14,570 nt of DNA from JAQIBY01 sp034721855 (GTDB lineage Bacteria > Bacteroidota > Bacteroidia > Bacteroidales > ML635J-15). The stretch is taken from assembly GCA_034721855.1 (NCBI GenBank), contig JAYENB010000163.1, forward strand, positions 1 to 14,570. The letters are read 5' to 3'. This document shows positions 1-7,138 of the stretch, piece by piece (within the stretch, counting starts at the first letter, position 1; every line of letters begins with the position of its first letter). Position numbers and translations under genes: made by a program. The notes beneath the pieces were generated by a model. The model ran no database searches and was not told the origin of the DNA. It saw nothing but the letters and a program-made list of their open reading frames with translations.

Positions 1-382
1 TTTCAAGCTTCCCTGCATTATCGCCAAACAATGTGGCAGAACAGTGCAACAAAATGTATGTTCCCTGTACATCGGATAGTTTATGCACTAGTTTCCTGTG
101 TAAGTCCAGCGAGCGGGAAAGATATAAGCCAGTGCTATCGCTTGCATTTGGATCCACAGCCTGTAATAATCCCTATGCATAGCTTATTTTTGCAAACAAA
201 GGGATGCACTTTTCATATTCCTTTTGAGCTTCGCCTTTTTCAGATGTAGAGGCAAATTTCTCAGCAGAACGCATCAAACTTTCAATTTTTTGGATATTGC
301 CGCTTATTTTTGATTTGTAATAACTGATAACTTCATCACGTCGGACATAAGCAAAAGCATACAGATAATCATTTTATACCAT
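1..382 (-). pseudogene. Decayed LPP20-like lipoprotein gene, 3' part cut by window edge
   Basis: On the minus strand one frame reads as protein-like from about 370 to the window edge and contains the segments DYLYAFAYVRRDEVISYYKS and GEAQKEYEKCIPLFAKI. It is broken by a TAG at 173-175 and resumes in the same frame with GLLQAVDPNASDSTGLYLSR up to base 1. A second stop, TAA, lies at 374-376, just upstream of the conserved-looking part. The Tyr/Lys-rich helix, the repeated 'GEAQKEYEKC' pattern and the 'LLQAVD' segment resemble, from memory, the central region of the LPP20-like lipoproteins common in Bacteroidota; no search was possible. No start codon or signal peptide remains. The plus-strand frame at 31-249 is its antisense shadow. 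I am fairly sure this is a gene remnant and less sure of the family. Confidence 0.5.
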
Positions 383-545
383 CGGTTTTGGCAGGAATAC
401 TGGTCTTTTAAGCCGATTATTTTACAGTCTTGATAAATTTATGGCCTAATATTTTACAATTCTGTTAAATTTTTGGCAATAATCCGGTTGTCTTGTCCTT
501 CAACAGGCTTACACTAAAAATCTGTAAACTTCTTTTTAGAACGGG
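383..545. other. AT-rich spacer without recognisable content
   Basis: Frequent stops occur in every frame and I see no convincing promoter, hairpin or conserved coding segment. It separates the decayed gene to its left from the repeat island to its right and may contain the eroded 5' part of that gene. Confidence 0.4.
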
Positions 546-843
546 TCACTCACCACTCTATCACTCAATATCCCCATCGTGCTTTCGTGCTTTCGTACCA
601 TCGAGCTATCGTGCTATCGTGCAATATCCCCATTCCGCGTGAGGGCGTAGGCGGTTAGCCTGCTGAAGATGAGCCTTACAGACTGCTGCTGTGGCAGAGC
701 GACCAGCGGAGCTCCTGTTCACAGCATCGCAGACTGAAGGCGAAGCAAAACAGCTAATAGCCGGAGACCGACCCTTAATTTGTTTTGGGGCACGCCCTGA
801 TAAAACCTACAAACCATCACTCACCGTCTCTCCATCACTCAAT
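546..843. repeat. GC-richer repeat island bounded by matching motifs
   Basis: The left edge carries TCACTCACC (546-554) followed by TCACTCAAT (561-569). The right edge carries the same two nonamers in the same order and orientation (817-825 and 835-843). Between them lie an 8-bp tandem array and a GC-rich block (about 634-800), whose AGGGCGT (642-648) is matched in inverted orientation by ACGCCCT (792-798). The flanks on both sides are AT-rich. The block contains an open frame (691-942), but it has no start with a ribosome site, its composition is not protein-like, and it runs into rseC, so I read it as non-coding. A dispersed intergenic repeat is the likeliest nature; other copies would have to be found elsewhere in the genome. 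Confidence 0.5.
577..624. repeat. Octamer tandem array, six units of TCGTGCTW type
   Basis: Six consecutive 8-bp units, in register and without indels: TCGTGCTT, TCGTGCTT, TCGTACCA, TCGAGCTA, TCGTGCTA, TCGTGCAA. Every unit keeps TCG at positions 1-3 and C at position 6. The array is flanked by a perfect 12-bp direct repeat, CAATATCCCCAT, at 566-577 and 622-633. Confidence 0.8.
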
Positions 844-885
844 CTCTCCATCTCAATTTTCCCCAAACTAAATGTTAAAGGACAG

Positions 886-915
886 TTTTTTTTATCAGGA
901 AACTTTTTAATTTTG
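886..915 (+). promoter_or_regulatory. Probable promoter of the rseC-rnf operon
   Basis: TAATTTTG at 908-915 matches the Bacteroidota -7 consensus TAnnTTTG. At the expected distance upstream there is only a T-run (886-893) in place of the TTTG -33 box. The predicted start near 920 leaves a leader of about 20 nt with a purine-rich ribosome site (AAAGAGGA, 925-932) ahead of the ATG at 939. Confidence 0.5.
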
Positions 916-938
916 TCAGCAAATAAAGAGGACAAGAA

Positions 939-1361
939 ATGAGCAGCAAAACACAGGTTGAACATAAAGGCATTGTTGACCATTGCCGGGACAATACTGT
1001 TTTTGTAAAAATACTTGCTGAATCTGCTTGCGTTTCATGCAAACTTCACAGCATTTGCGGCGTAGATACCAAAGAAAAAATCATTGAAATCAACAACACA
1101 ACGGATATTTACAAAAAAGGGGAACCCGTCGTTGTCAGTATCAGTGAAAAACATGGATATAAAGCTTTATTCATCGGTTACCTGCTACCATTTATTGTTT
1201 CTCTCACTACGCTTATTCTATGTGTCAAATTAACAGGAAATGAAGGCCTCAGTGGACTTTTAGCACTAGTCATACTGGCACCTTATTTTTTGATGCTTAG
1301 ATTTTTACGTCACAGATTAAAGAAATCGTTCCGTTTTAATATAAACAAAATAAACGAATGA
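939..1361 (+). CDS. rseC: RseC/SoxR-reducing-type membrane protein at head of rnf operon
   Basis: A 140-residue membrane protein of the RseC family. In gammaproteobacteria RseC acts with the Rsx (Rnf) complex in keeping SoxR reduced. The N-terminal half carries a short cysteine cluster, C31-x2-C34-x5-C40, typical of the family and possibly metal- or Fe-S-binding, with an extra Cys at 16. Two hydrophobic segments follow (about residues 80-100 and 105-125), and the C-terminus is basic. The ATG at 939 is preceded by AAAGAGGA. The stop lies one base before the rnfB start, so the two are surely co-transcribed and probably translationally coupled. Being first in the rnf operon suggests a role in assembly or redox tuning of Rnf rather than in SoxR signalling; that is inference. 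Family assignment is good, function uncertain. Confidence 0.85.
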   Translation: MSSKTQVEHKGIVDHCRDNTVFVKILAESACVSCKLHSICGVDTKEKIIEINNTTDIYKKGEPVVVSISEKHGYKALFIGYLLPFIVSLTTLILCVKLTGNEGLSGLLALVILAPYFLMLRFLRHRLKKSFRFNINKINE

Positions 1362-1362
1362 T

Positions 1363-2319
1363 ATGGAAATAATACTTTATACATTGTTGTCACTGAGCGG
1401 ACTGGGAATCATTCTGGCGCTGATCCTGTATGTGGTTGCTCAACGCTTTAAAGTGGTGGAAGACCCCCGCATTGATGAAATTGATGAATTGCTGCCGGGG
1501 GCCAATTGCGGTGGTTGCGGATATCCCGGATGCAGGGGTTTTGCCGAAGCCCTGGTACAGGCAAACAGCCTGGATGATTTTTATTGTCCCGTTGGCGGCA
1601 ACGAAACCATGAAAGCAGTAGCAGAAGTGCTGGGGATGGAAGTGGAGGAAAAAGAAAAACAAGTAGCTGTGGTTCGCTGCCAGGGAAGTCCAGAATACAG
1701 GAAAAAAACCAGCATCTATGATGGCCCGCAGACTTGTGCATTGGCTAGTCAAACTTACAGTGGCGATACAGATTGCCCTTATGGATGCCTTGGTTTTGGC
1801 GATTGTGTGGAAGCCTGCGATTTTGATGCCATACACATGAACCCTGAAACCCATTTACCTGAAGTTTCAGAAGAAAATTGTACCGCCTGCAATGCATGTG
1901 TTGAAGCTTGCCCTAACAACATTATTGAACTGCGCAATGTTGGCAAAAAGAGCCGTCGTATATATGTTTCATGTGTCAACAAGGATAAAGGCGGCCCGGC
2001 AAAAAAAGCCTGTGATGTGGCTTGTATTGGTTGTGGAAAGTGTGTTAAGGTATGTCCTTTTGATGCCATTACTTTGGAAAACAACCTGGCCTATATCGAT
2101 TACGAAAAATGTAAATTGTGTCGCAAATGTGTGGATGAATGTCCCACAAATGCTATTGTGGAAGTAAACTTTCCACCCAAAAAGAAAAAAAACGAGAAAA
2201 AACCAGCAGCGGCCAAAAAAGAAACAGAGAAAGAAAGTCAACTCAAAGAAAATACAAACCAAGCGTCTGAAAATGAACAGGAACAACAAAATTCAGATTC
2301 AGGCGAAAACAAAGCATAA
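1363..2319 (+). CDS. rnfB: Rnf complex subunit RnfB, multi-cluster ferredoxin subunit
   Basis: Electron-entry subunit of the Rnf complex, passing electrons from reduced ferredoxin into the membrane machinery. A single N-terminal membrane helix (about 4-26) is followed by the Fe-S domain C49-x2-C52-x4-C57-x17-C75 with the hallmark GANCGGCGYPGC. Four further cysteine groups then bind [4Fe-4S] clusters: C138/C142/C148/C152, C173/C176/C179/C183, C221/C224/C227/C231 and C250/C253/C256/C260. That predicts five clusters, more than in the short enterobacterial RnfB. The last 45 or so residues form a low-complexity Lys/Glu/Gln/Asn tail with no predicted fold. The gene sits between rseC (1-base gap) and rnfC (12-base gap). 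Identification is secure. Confidence 0.97.
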   Translation: MEIILYTLLSLSGLGIILALILYVVAQRFKVVEDPRIDEIDELLPGANCGGCGYPGCRGFAEALVQANSLDDFYCPVGGNETMKAVAEVLGMEVEEKEKQVAVVRCQGSPEYRKKTSIYDGPQTCALASQTYSGDTDCPYGCLGFGDCVEACDFDAIHMNPETHLPEVSEENCTACNACVEACPNNIIELRNVGKKSRRIYVSCVNKDKGGPAKKACDVACIGCGKCVKVCPFDAITLENNLAYIDYEKCKLCRKCVDECPTNAIVEVNFPPKKKKNEKKPAAAKKETEKESQLKENTNQASENEQEQQNSDSGENKA

Positions 2320-2331
2320 GGAGAAAATGCC

Positions 2332-3663
2332 ATGTTAAAGACCTTTCCAAAAGGCGGTGTACATCCCGCTGAAAACAAACTTTCAGCCGGGAAAGGAATC
2401 AAGGAAATGCCTTTGCCTAAGCAGATAACTGTTCCCGTTTCACAGCACATCGGGGCACCTGCTCAACCGGTGGTAAAACGCGGCGATAAAGTAAAAACTG
2501 GCACTTTGATAGCCAAAGCTGGTGGTTTTGTTTCATCCAATCTCCATTCTCCGGTGTCGGGAAAAGTAAAAAAAATTGACAACATGATGGATGCCGCCGG
2601 ATTCAAAAAGCAGTGCATCATCATTGATACTGACGGGGATGAATGGGAAGAAGGCATTGACACAAGCAACGATTTAATCAAAGATATCAGTGCTACACCC
2701 GACGAAATACGCAATAAAATTTCTGAAGCAGGCATTGTTGGCATGGGTGGCGCTACATTTCCTACACACGTGAAACTTTCGATCCCCGATGGCAAATCCA
2801 TTGACCATATTATCATCAACGGTGCTGAATGTGAACCCTATCTGACATCAGATCACCGTGTGATGCTGGAAAAAGGACATCATATTTTGATTGGCACGCA
2901 ATTGTTGATGAAAGCAACCGGGGTCAGCAAAGCCATTATCGGGATTGAAAACAACAAGCACAATGCCATTGAATTTCTTACCAACATTGCTAAAGAATAT
3001 GATGGTATTCAAATCCAGCCCCTGAAAATTCAGTATCCCCAGGGTGGCGAAAAACAACTCATCAAAACATTGCTTAACAGGGAAGTGCCGTCAGGAGGTT
3101 TGCCACTTGACATTGGTTGTGTTGTGCAGAATGTAGGCACAGCAGTAGCCGTGTATGAAGCTGTTCAGAAAAACAAGCCTCTCATCGAGCGGGTGGTGTG
3201 CGTAACTGGGAAATCCGTGAAAGAACCATGCAACCTAATTGCAAGAATAGGAACGCCTCTTTCCGAACTGATTGAAGAAGCTGGTGGTTTACCAAATGAC
3301 ACAGGGAAAGTCATCAGTGGTGGACCGATGATGGGAAAAGCAGTCCCTACAACGCATGTCCCTGTCACAAAAGGAACCAGTGGCATCACCATTTTCAACA
3401 AAAAAGAAAGCAAACGTTATGTTGAATCGAATTGCATACGGTGTGCTCGTTGTGTTTCAGCATGCCCGGCAGGATTAGAACCCTATAATCTAAAAAACAT
3501 ATCAGAAAATGAAGACTGGGAGATGCTGGAGCAAGAACATGTTATGGATTGTATTGAGTGTGGCTCATGCAGTTATACCTGCCCCGCTAATATCCCGCTT
3601 CTGGATTACATCCGGTTAGGAAAAGCAAACGTAAGTCAAATCATCAGATCAAGAAAAAAATAG
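2332..3663 (+). CDS. rnfC: Rnf complex subunit RnfC, NADH/FMN-binding peripheral subunit
   Basis: Peripheral subunit that carries FMN and interacts with NAD(H) at one end of the Rnf electron path. It opens with the family signature F-KGGVHP (residues 5-12) and a lipoyl/SLBB-like barrel region. The glycine-rich nucleotide-binding segment IVGMGGATFPTHVKL (about 135-149) and NGAECEPYLTSDHRVM (about 163-178) follow. Two ferredoxin-like clusters lie near the C-terminus: C368/C371/C374/C378 and C407/C410/C413/C417. At 443 residues it has the compact form, without the long Ala/Lys-rich tail of E. coli RsxC. The start is set by AAGGAG at 2318-2323, eight bases before the ATG; the ATG at 2327 opens a frame that stops after three codons. 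Identification is secure. Confidence 0.97.
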   Translation: MLKTFPKGGVHPAENKLSAGKGIKEMPLPKQITVPVSQHIGAPAQPVVKRGDKVKTGTLIAKAGGFVSSNLHSPVSGKVKKIDNMMDAAGFKKQCIIIDTDGDEWEEGIDTSNDLIKDISATPDEIRNKISEAGIVGMGGATFPTHVKLSIPDGKSIDHIIINGAECEPYLTSDHRVMLEKGHHILIGTQLLMKATGVSKAIIGIENNKHNAIEFLTNIAKEYDGIQIQPLKIQYPQGGEKQLIKTLLNREVPSGGLPLDIGCVVQNVGTAVAVYEAVQKNKPLIERVVCVTGKSVKEPCNLIARIGTPLSELIEEAGGLPNDTGKVISGGPMMGKAVPTTHVPVTKGTSGITIFNKKESKRYVESNCIRCARCVSACPAGLEPYNLKNISENEDWEMLEQEHVMDCIECGSCSYTCPANIPLLDYIRLGKANVSQIIRSRKK

Positions 3664-3667
3664 ACCC

Positions 3668-4675
3668 ATGAATACCAATAAATTAATTGTATCTCAATCA
3701 CCACACATCAGCGATAAAGACTCTGTACAAAAGATCATGTTTACAGTCTTAATTGCCCTGGTACCTACTTTTTTGGTATCTGTATATTTCTTTGGACTTG
3801 ATGCCATTCGAGTACAGGCAATAGCTATAGTATCCTGTATTTTAGTTGAATGGGTTATTCAGAGATTCATGATCAAAGGGAACAATACCATTCCCGACGG
3901 ATCTGCCATTCTTACCGGTGTGTTGCTGGCATTTAACGTGCCTGCCAACCTCCCATGGTGGATCATTGTTATCGGGGCCATTGTTGCCATCGGCATAGGT
4001 AAAATGTCTTTTGGCGGGTTAGGGAAAAATGTGTTTAATCCTGCATTGGTGGGACGTGTGTTTATGCTGATCTCTTTTCCCGTACAAATGACAAGTTGGC
4101 CAAAAGTGCAGGTGATGAATTTTGCCATGACAGATGCGGAAACAGGTGCTACACCGCTCGCTATTATGAAAGAAGGCATTAACAATGGTGAACCGGTCAG
4201 TCAAATCATGAACAGCATGCCCACATCCTATGCTGACTGGCTTACAGGTAAAATGGGAGGTTCCCTCGGTGAAATTTCTGCCATTGCTTTGATCATTGGT
4301 GGCATATACCTTGTCTGGAAAAAAGTAATTCCGGTGCATACCCCACTTGCCATTTTGGGTAGCATTGCTTTGTTTACCGGTATCCTGCACCTTATCAATC
4401 CACAGCAATTTGCAGATCCTGTTTTCCACTTATTAACTGGTGGCATATTACTCGGTGCTATCTATATGGCAACAGATATGGTCACCTCACCTATGTCTCC
4501 CAAAGGCATGTGGATATACGGGATTGGCATTGGTGTTATTACGGTATTTATCAGGGTATGGGGAGCATATCCCGAAGGCGTATCATTTGCCATCCTGATC
4601 ATGAATGCCTTTGTTCCGCTAATAAACAGGGGCATGAAACCAAAATTATTCGGAAAACGAGAAAATGAAAAATAG
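3668..4675 (+). CDS. rnfD: Rnf complex subunit RnfD, membrane flavoprotein
   Basis: Integral membrane subunit homologous to NqrB, part of the ion-translocating core. The 335 residues contain many hydrophobic helices (for example 25-43, 50-65, 96-111 and several between 210 and 320). FMN is expected to be linked by a phosphoester bond to Thr162 within the motif TGATPL (159-164), the counterpart of the SGAT motif of NqrB. The conserved G-K-x-x-FNPA loop, seen here as GLGKNVFNPALVGR (117-130), is present. It starts four bases after the rnfC stop with little Shine-Dalgarno sequence, consistent with coupled translation. Covalent flavinylation requires an ApbE flavin transferase, which is not encoded in this window. 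Identification is secure. Confidence 0.96.
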   Translation: MNTNKLIVSQSPHISDKDSVQKIMFTVLIALVPTFLVSVYFFGLDAIRVQAIAIVSCILVEWVIQRFMIKGNNTIPDGSAILTGVLLAFNVPANLPWWIIVIGAIVAIGIGKMSFGGLGKNVFNPALVGRVFMLISFPVQMTSWPKVQVMNFAMTDAETGATPLAIMKEGINNGEPVSQIMNSMPTSYADWLTGKMGGSLGEISAIALIIGGIYLVWKKVIPVHTPLAILGSIALFTGILHLINPQQFADPVFHLLTGGILLGAIYMATDMVTSPMSPKGMWIYGIGIGVITVFIRVWGAYPEGVSFAILIMNAFVPLINRGMKPKLFGKRENEK

Positions 4676-4706
4676 ACATTGCATAATGCTTAAATAATAA
4701 TTTATT

Positions 4707-5300
4707 ATGGCAAAAAAAGAATCAACATTATTAAATATGGTACTAACGCTGTTCCTGGTAACAACAGCGGCAGGCCTTGCACTCGCGCTGGTATATAATA
4801 CTACGCTTGAGCCCATTAAAGAAGTCGAGGAGAATAAACTCGAAACAGCCTTAGGCAGGGTGTTGCCTGATTTTGATAAAATTGAACCTCAAGCCGGCAT
4901 TGAAGTGATGCCACAGGATGGCAAAGACCCTTTGGTTTTTTATCCTGCCTATAAAGGAGAGGAACATGTGGGAACAGCCGTAAAAACATATACAGATCAA
5001 GGCTTTAGCGGCAGGTTTTGTATCATGGTTGGGTTTAAGCCTGATGTTACCATCATAAATACAGCTGTGCTTGAACATAAAGAAACCCCGGGACTTGGTG
5101 ATAAAATGGAAGCAGAAAAAAGTGATTTCCCTTCACAATTTAAAGGAAAAAATCCTGCCGATTTTGCTCTCAGCGTCACAAAAGATGGTGGTGATGTGGA
5201 TGCCATTACCGCAGCCACAATTTCTTCACGTGCTTTCTGCGATGCAGTGGACCGTGCATACAAAACGTTTATTAATGAAAATAAAGGAGGAACCAAATAA
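4707..5300 (+). CDS. rnfG: Rnf complex subunit RnfG, covalent-FMN subunit
   Basis: Homologue of NqrC: one N-terminal membrane helix (about 9-30) and a soluble FMN-binding domain on the outer face. The family's ETPGLGDKM segment is at 126-134 and the flavinylation motif at 165-174 (D-A-I-T-A-A-T-I-S-S), so the FMN-bearing residue should be Thr171. The variant TAAT replaces the commoner SGAT, which the family tolerates. The 31-base AT-rich gap after rnfD is the largest within the operon and shows no strong ribosome site. The stop codon overlaps the rnfE start by one base (TAATG). Identification is secure. Confidence 0.96.
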   Translation: MAKKESTLLNMVLTLFLVTTAAGLALALVYNTTLEPIKEVEENKLETALGRVLPDFDKIEPQAGIEVMPQDGKDPLVFYPAYKGEEHVGTAVKTYTDQGFSGRFCIMVGFKPDVTIINTAVLEHKETPGLGDKMEAEKSDFPSQFKGKNPADFALSVTKDGGDVDAITAATISSRAFCDAVDRAYKTFINENKGGTK

Positions 5301-5881
5301 TGAATAAATGGAAAATTTTCTCAAAAGGGTTCATAAAAGAAAATCCCGTATTTGTGCTGTTGCTGGGATTATGTCCGACACTAGGTGTAACAACATCTGC
5401 TATCAACGGACTGGGAATGGGTTTGGCTACAACCTTTGTGTTGGTAATGTCAAACACTGTGATTTCATTGGTAAAATCCGTAATCCCTAACAAAGTAAGA
5501 ATACCATCCTTTATTGTTATCATTGCCTCATTTGTTACCATTGTTGACCTGGTGATGAAAGCCTACATTCCTGAATTGCATGCCCAGTTGGGATTGTTTA
5601 TTCCACTCATCGTGGTTAACTGCATTGTCATGGGACGTGCTGAAGCTTTTGCATCAAAAAATACAGTAGGCGATTCCATCCTTGATGGACTGGGGATGGG
5701 GCTTGGCTTTGCTTTTGCCCTGACATTGCTCGGCGCTGTAAGGGAAATTCTGGGCAGCCTTTCTATCTTTGGCATTCCCATTGCCGAAGCGGATGGCATA
5801 CTTGTTTTTGTGCTTGCTCCCGGAGCATTCCTGGGACTTGCCTATTTGATAGCTTTAATGCGTAAATTGACTGATAAATAG
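5300..5881 (+). CDS. rnfE: Rnf complex subunit RnfE, membrane subunit
   Basis: Small integral membrane subunit homologous to NqrD, with about six transmembrane helices in 193 residues. Cys25 (in GLCPTLGV) and Cys108 (in VNCIVMGRAEAF) are the two family cysteines that, together with those of RnfA, hold an intramembrane Fe-S cluster in the homologous Nqr/Rnf complexes. A strong ribosome site, AAAGGAGG at 5283-5290, lies inside the 3' end of rnfG, and the ATG overlaps the rnfG stop, which fixes the start. RnfE and RnfA are paralogues. Identification is secure. Confidence 0.96.
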   Translation: MNKWKIFSKGFIKENPVFVLLLGLCPTLGVTTSAINGLGMGLATTFVLVMSNTVISLVKSVIPNKVRIPSFIVIIASFVTIVDLVMKAYIPELHAQLGLFIPLIVVNCIVMGRAEAFASKNTVGDSILDGLGMGLGFAFALTLLGAVREILGSLSIFGIPIAEADGILVFVLAPGAFLGLAYLIALMRKLTDK

Positions 5882-5900
5882 AACCTAAAATATTGTTACC

Positions 5901-6473
5901 ATGGAATATATTTTAATCATAATCAGCGCTGTTTTTGTCAACAACATTGTTCTTGCACAATTTTTGGGGATATGCCCGTTTGTCGGGGTATCATCAAAAG
6001 TAAAAACCGCTACCGGCATGAGCGGAGCTGTACTTTTTGTTATGTTCATAGCCACCGTCATCACATGGCTGATACAAAGATACATCCTTATCCCTTTCAA
6101 AATCGAATACATGCAAACCATTGCATTTATTCTGGTCATATCGTCACTGGTTCAAATGGTTGAAATTATCCTGAAAAAGATCAGCCCTTCCCTGTTTCAG
6201 GCGCTCGGGGTATTTTTACCACTTATCACAACCAATTGTGCCATACTTGGGGTCACATTACTTACCGTACAAAATGACTTGGATCTGCTTGAAGCCGTTT
6301 TCTTTGCCATCGGGAACGCTGGTGGTTTTGCACTGGCACTGATTCTGTTTGCCGGCATCAGGGAACACCTTGAACTGATGAGACTGCCCAAAGGCATGCG
6401 CGGCGTGCCGGCAGCTTTGGTAGTAGCTGGGATCTTATCCCTGGCTTTTATGGGATTTGCCGGTTTGGTGTAA
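5901..6473 (+). CDS. rnfA: Rnf complex subunit RnfA, membrane subunit
   Basis: Homologue of NqrE and paralogue of the preceding RnfE, inserted in the opposite topology in characterised complexes. It has 190 residues and about six membrane helices. The Cys pair is Cys25 (in GICPFVGVSS) and Cys113 (in TTNCAILGV). It is the last gene of the operon, 19 bases after rnfE. Placing A at the end gives the order B-C-D-G-E-A, unlike A-B-C-D-G-E of gammaproteobacteria and C-D-G-E-A-B of clostridia. All six Rnf subunits are present and intact. Identification is secure. Confidence 0.96.
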   Translation: MEYILIIISAVFVNNIVLAQFLGICPFVGVSSKVKTATGMSGAVLFVMFIATVITWLIQRYILIPFKIEYMQTIAFILVISSLVQMVEIILKKISPSLFQALGVFLPLITTNCAILGVTLLTVQNDLDLLEAVFFAIGNAGGFALALILFAGIREHLELMRLPKGMRGVPAALVVAGILSLAFMGFAGLV

Positions 6474-6488
6474 GGCCACTTCTATACG

Positions 6489-6513
6489 ATATGGTATGCC
6501 AGACACACCATAT
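6489..6513 (+). terminator. Possible terminator hairpin after the rnf operon
   Basis: ATATGGT (6489-6495) pairs perfectly with ACCATAT (6507-6513) around an 11-nt loop, followed by a T-rich TTAATTT. It starts 15 bases after the rnfA stop. The stem is AT-rich and weak. A second hairpin, TGTAACAG (6633-6640) with CTGTTATA (6651-6658), lies further on and could reinforce it. The rest of the gap up to 6703 shows nothing else. Confidence 0.4.
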
Positions 6514-6703
6514 TTAATTTACCAATTTGCTACTGTTATTAGAAGTCCCCTATATTTGAAACTAAGTTGTGTGTCATACTTCAATTGTCATGTTTGGATA
6601 TCACCTCATTACCAACCGCTCATAAAATCACCTGTAACAGCAATATAATCCTGTTATACAACTAAAATGGTATTGATTAACATAAGGCTTTCTGATATTT
6701 ATC

Positions 6704-6735
6704 ATTGCATCTAAAACATTGGGAAACTACATTTG
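6704..6735 (+). promoter_or_regulatory. Bacteroidota-type promoter of the AhpD-like gene
   Basis: TACATTTG at 6728-6735 is an exact TAnnTTTG -7 element. ATTG at 6704-6707 lies 20 bases upstream and fits the -33 box (consensus TTTG) at normal spacing. Transcription would begin around 6740-6743, inside the palindrome described next. Confidence 0.65.
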
Positions 6736-6751
6736 TTAATGTATTAACAAA
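6732..6751. promoter_or_regulatory. Rex-type palindromic operator candidate
   Basis: TTTGTTAAT (6732-6740) and ATTAACAAA (6743-6751) form a perfect inverted repeat with a 2-bp centre. Its core reads TTGTTAA-N4-TTAACAA, identical to the consensus reported for the NADH-sensing repressor Rex in clostridia. The palindrome covers the last four bases of the -7 box and the predicted transcription start, where bound repressor would block initiation. Another dimeric regulator could recognise it, and the rex gene is not in this window. Confidence 0.55.
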
Positions 6752-6780
6752 TTAAATTAATAAAAAAGGAGGATCATATT

Positions 6781-7116
6781 ATGAGTAATTATTCAGAACA
6801 AGCAAATGCAGTATTTGATTTTATTGGCACATTATCCAAAGAAAATCCTGGTATTGCAGAAGGATTTGGAAAAATGCATCATGCTACTGGTGAAGACAAA
6901 GCGTTGACAGCAAAACATAAAGAGCTAATAGCCCTAGGGATAGCCATCACCATTCGTTGTGAAGGCTGTATTGCATGTCATGTACAAGCTGCTTTGAAAA
7001 CCGGTGCTTCTCAGGCAGAAATTGTTGAAACCATCGGCGTGGCTGTAGTCATGGGTGGAGGCCCATCAGTCGTTTATGGTGACAAAGCCTACAAAGCCAT
7101 GAAAGAAATGATGTAA
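6781..7116 (+). CDS. AhpD-like carboxymuconolactone decarboxylase family protein
   Basis: A 111-residue all-helical protein of the CMD/AhpD superfamily. The AhpD-type redox motif is complete: C60-E-G-C63-x3-H67 within RCEGCIACHV, with one additional cysteine at 66. Such proteins act as thiol peroxidases or as disulfide reductants of peroxiredoxins; the true decarboxylases lack the CxxC, so a thiol-redox role is favoured here. A textbook ribosome site, AAGGAGG (6766-6772), lies eight bases before the ATG, unusually strong for this phylum and suggesting high expression. The gene is monocistronic, with its own promoter and palindromic operator, and ends in a strong terminator. The physiological partner is unknown. 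Confidence 0.88.
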   Translation: MSNYSEQANAVFDFIGTLSKENPGIAEGFGKMHHATGEDKALTAKHKELIALGIAITIRCEGCIACHVQAALKTGASQAEIVETIGVAVVMGGGPSVVYGDKAYKAMKEMM

Positions 7117-7138
7117 CAAATTACACATTCTAACGATT

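Noticed and set aside
31..249. 72-codon plus-strand open frame
   Set aside because: Antisense to the decayed lipoprotein-type frame, whose minus-strand translation is far more protein-like.
173..376. Stop-codon reassignment to glutamine
   Set aside because: Other genes here end normally in TAG, TAA or TGA (for example rnfC and rnfD in TAG), and long intact frames contain no internal stops; gene decay explains the data.
577..624. CRISPR array
   Set aside because: Units are 8 bp and contiguous with no spacers; no cas genes in the window.
691..942. 83-codon open frame upstream of rseC
   Set aside because: It begins with GTG, has no ribosome site, runs into the rseC start, and its first part lies in the repeat island; there is no protein-family resemblance.
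6489..6658. Riboswitch or structured leader between rnfA and the AhpD-like gene
   Set aside because: The two hairpins lie upstream of the predicted promoter, so they are not in the AhpD-like transcript; no known riboswitch motif is recognised.
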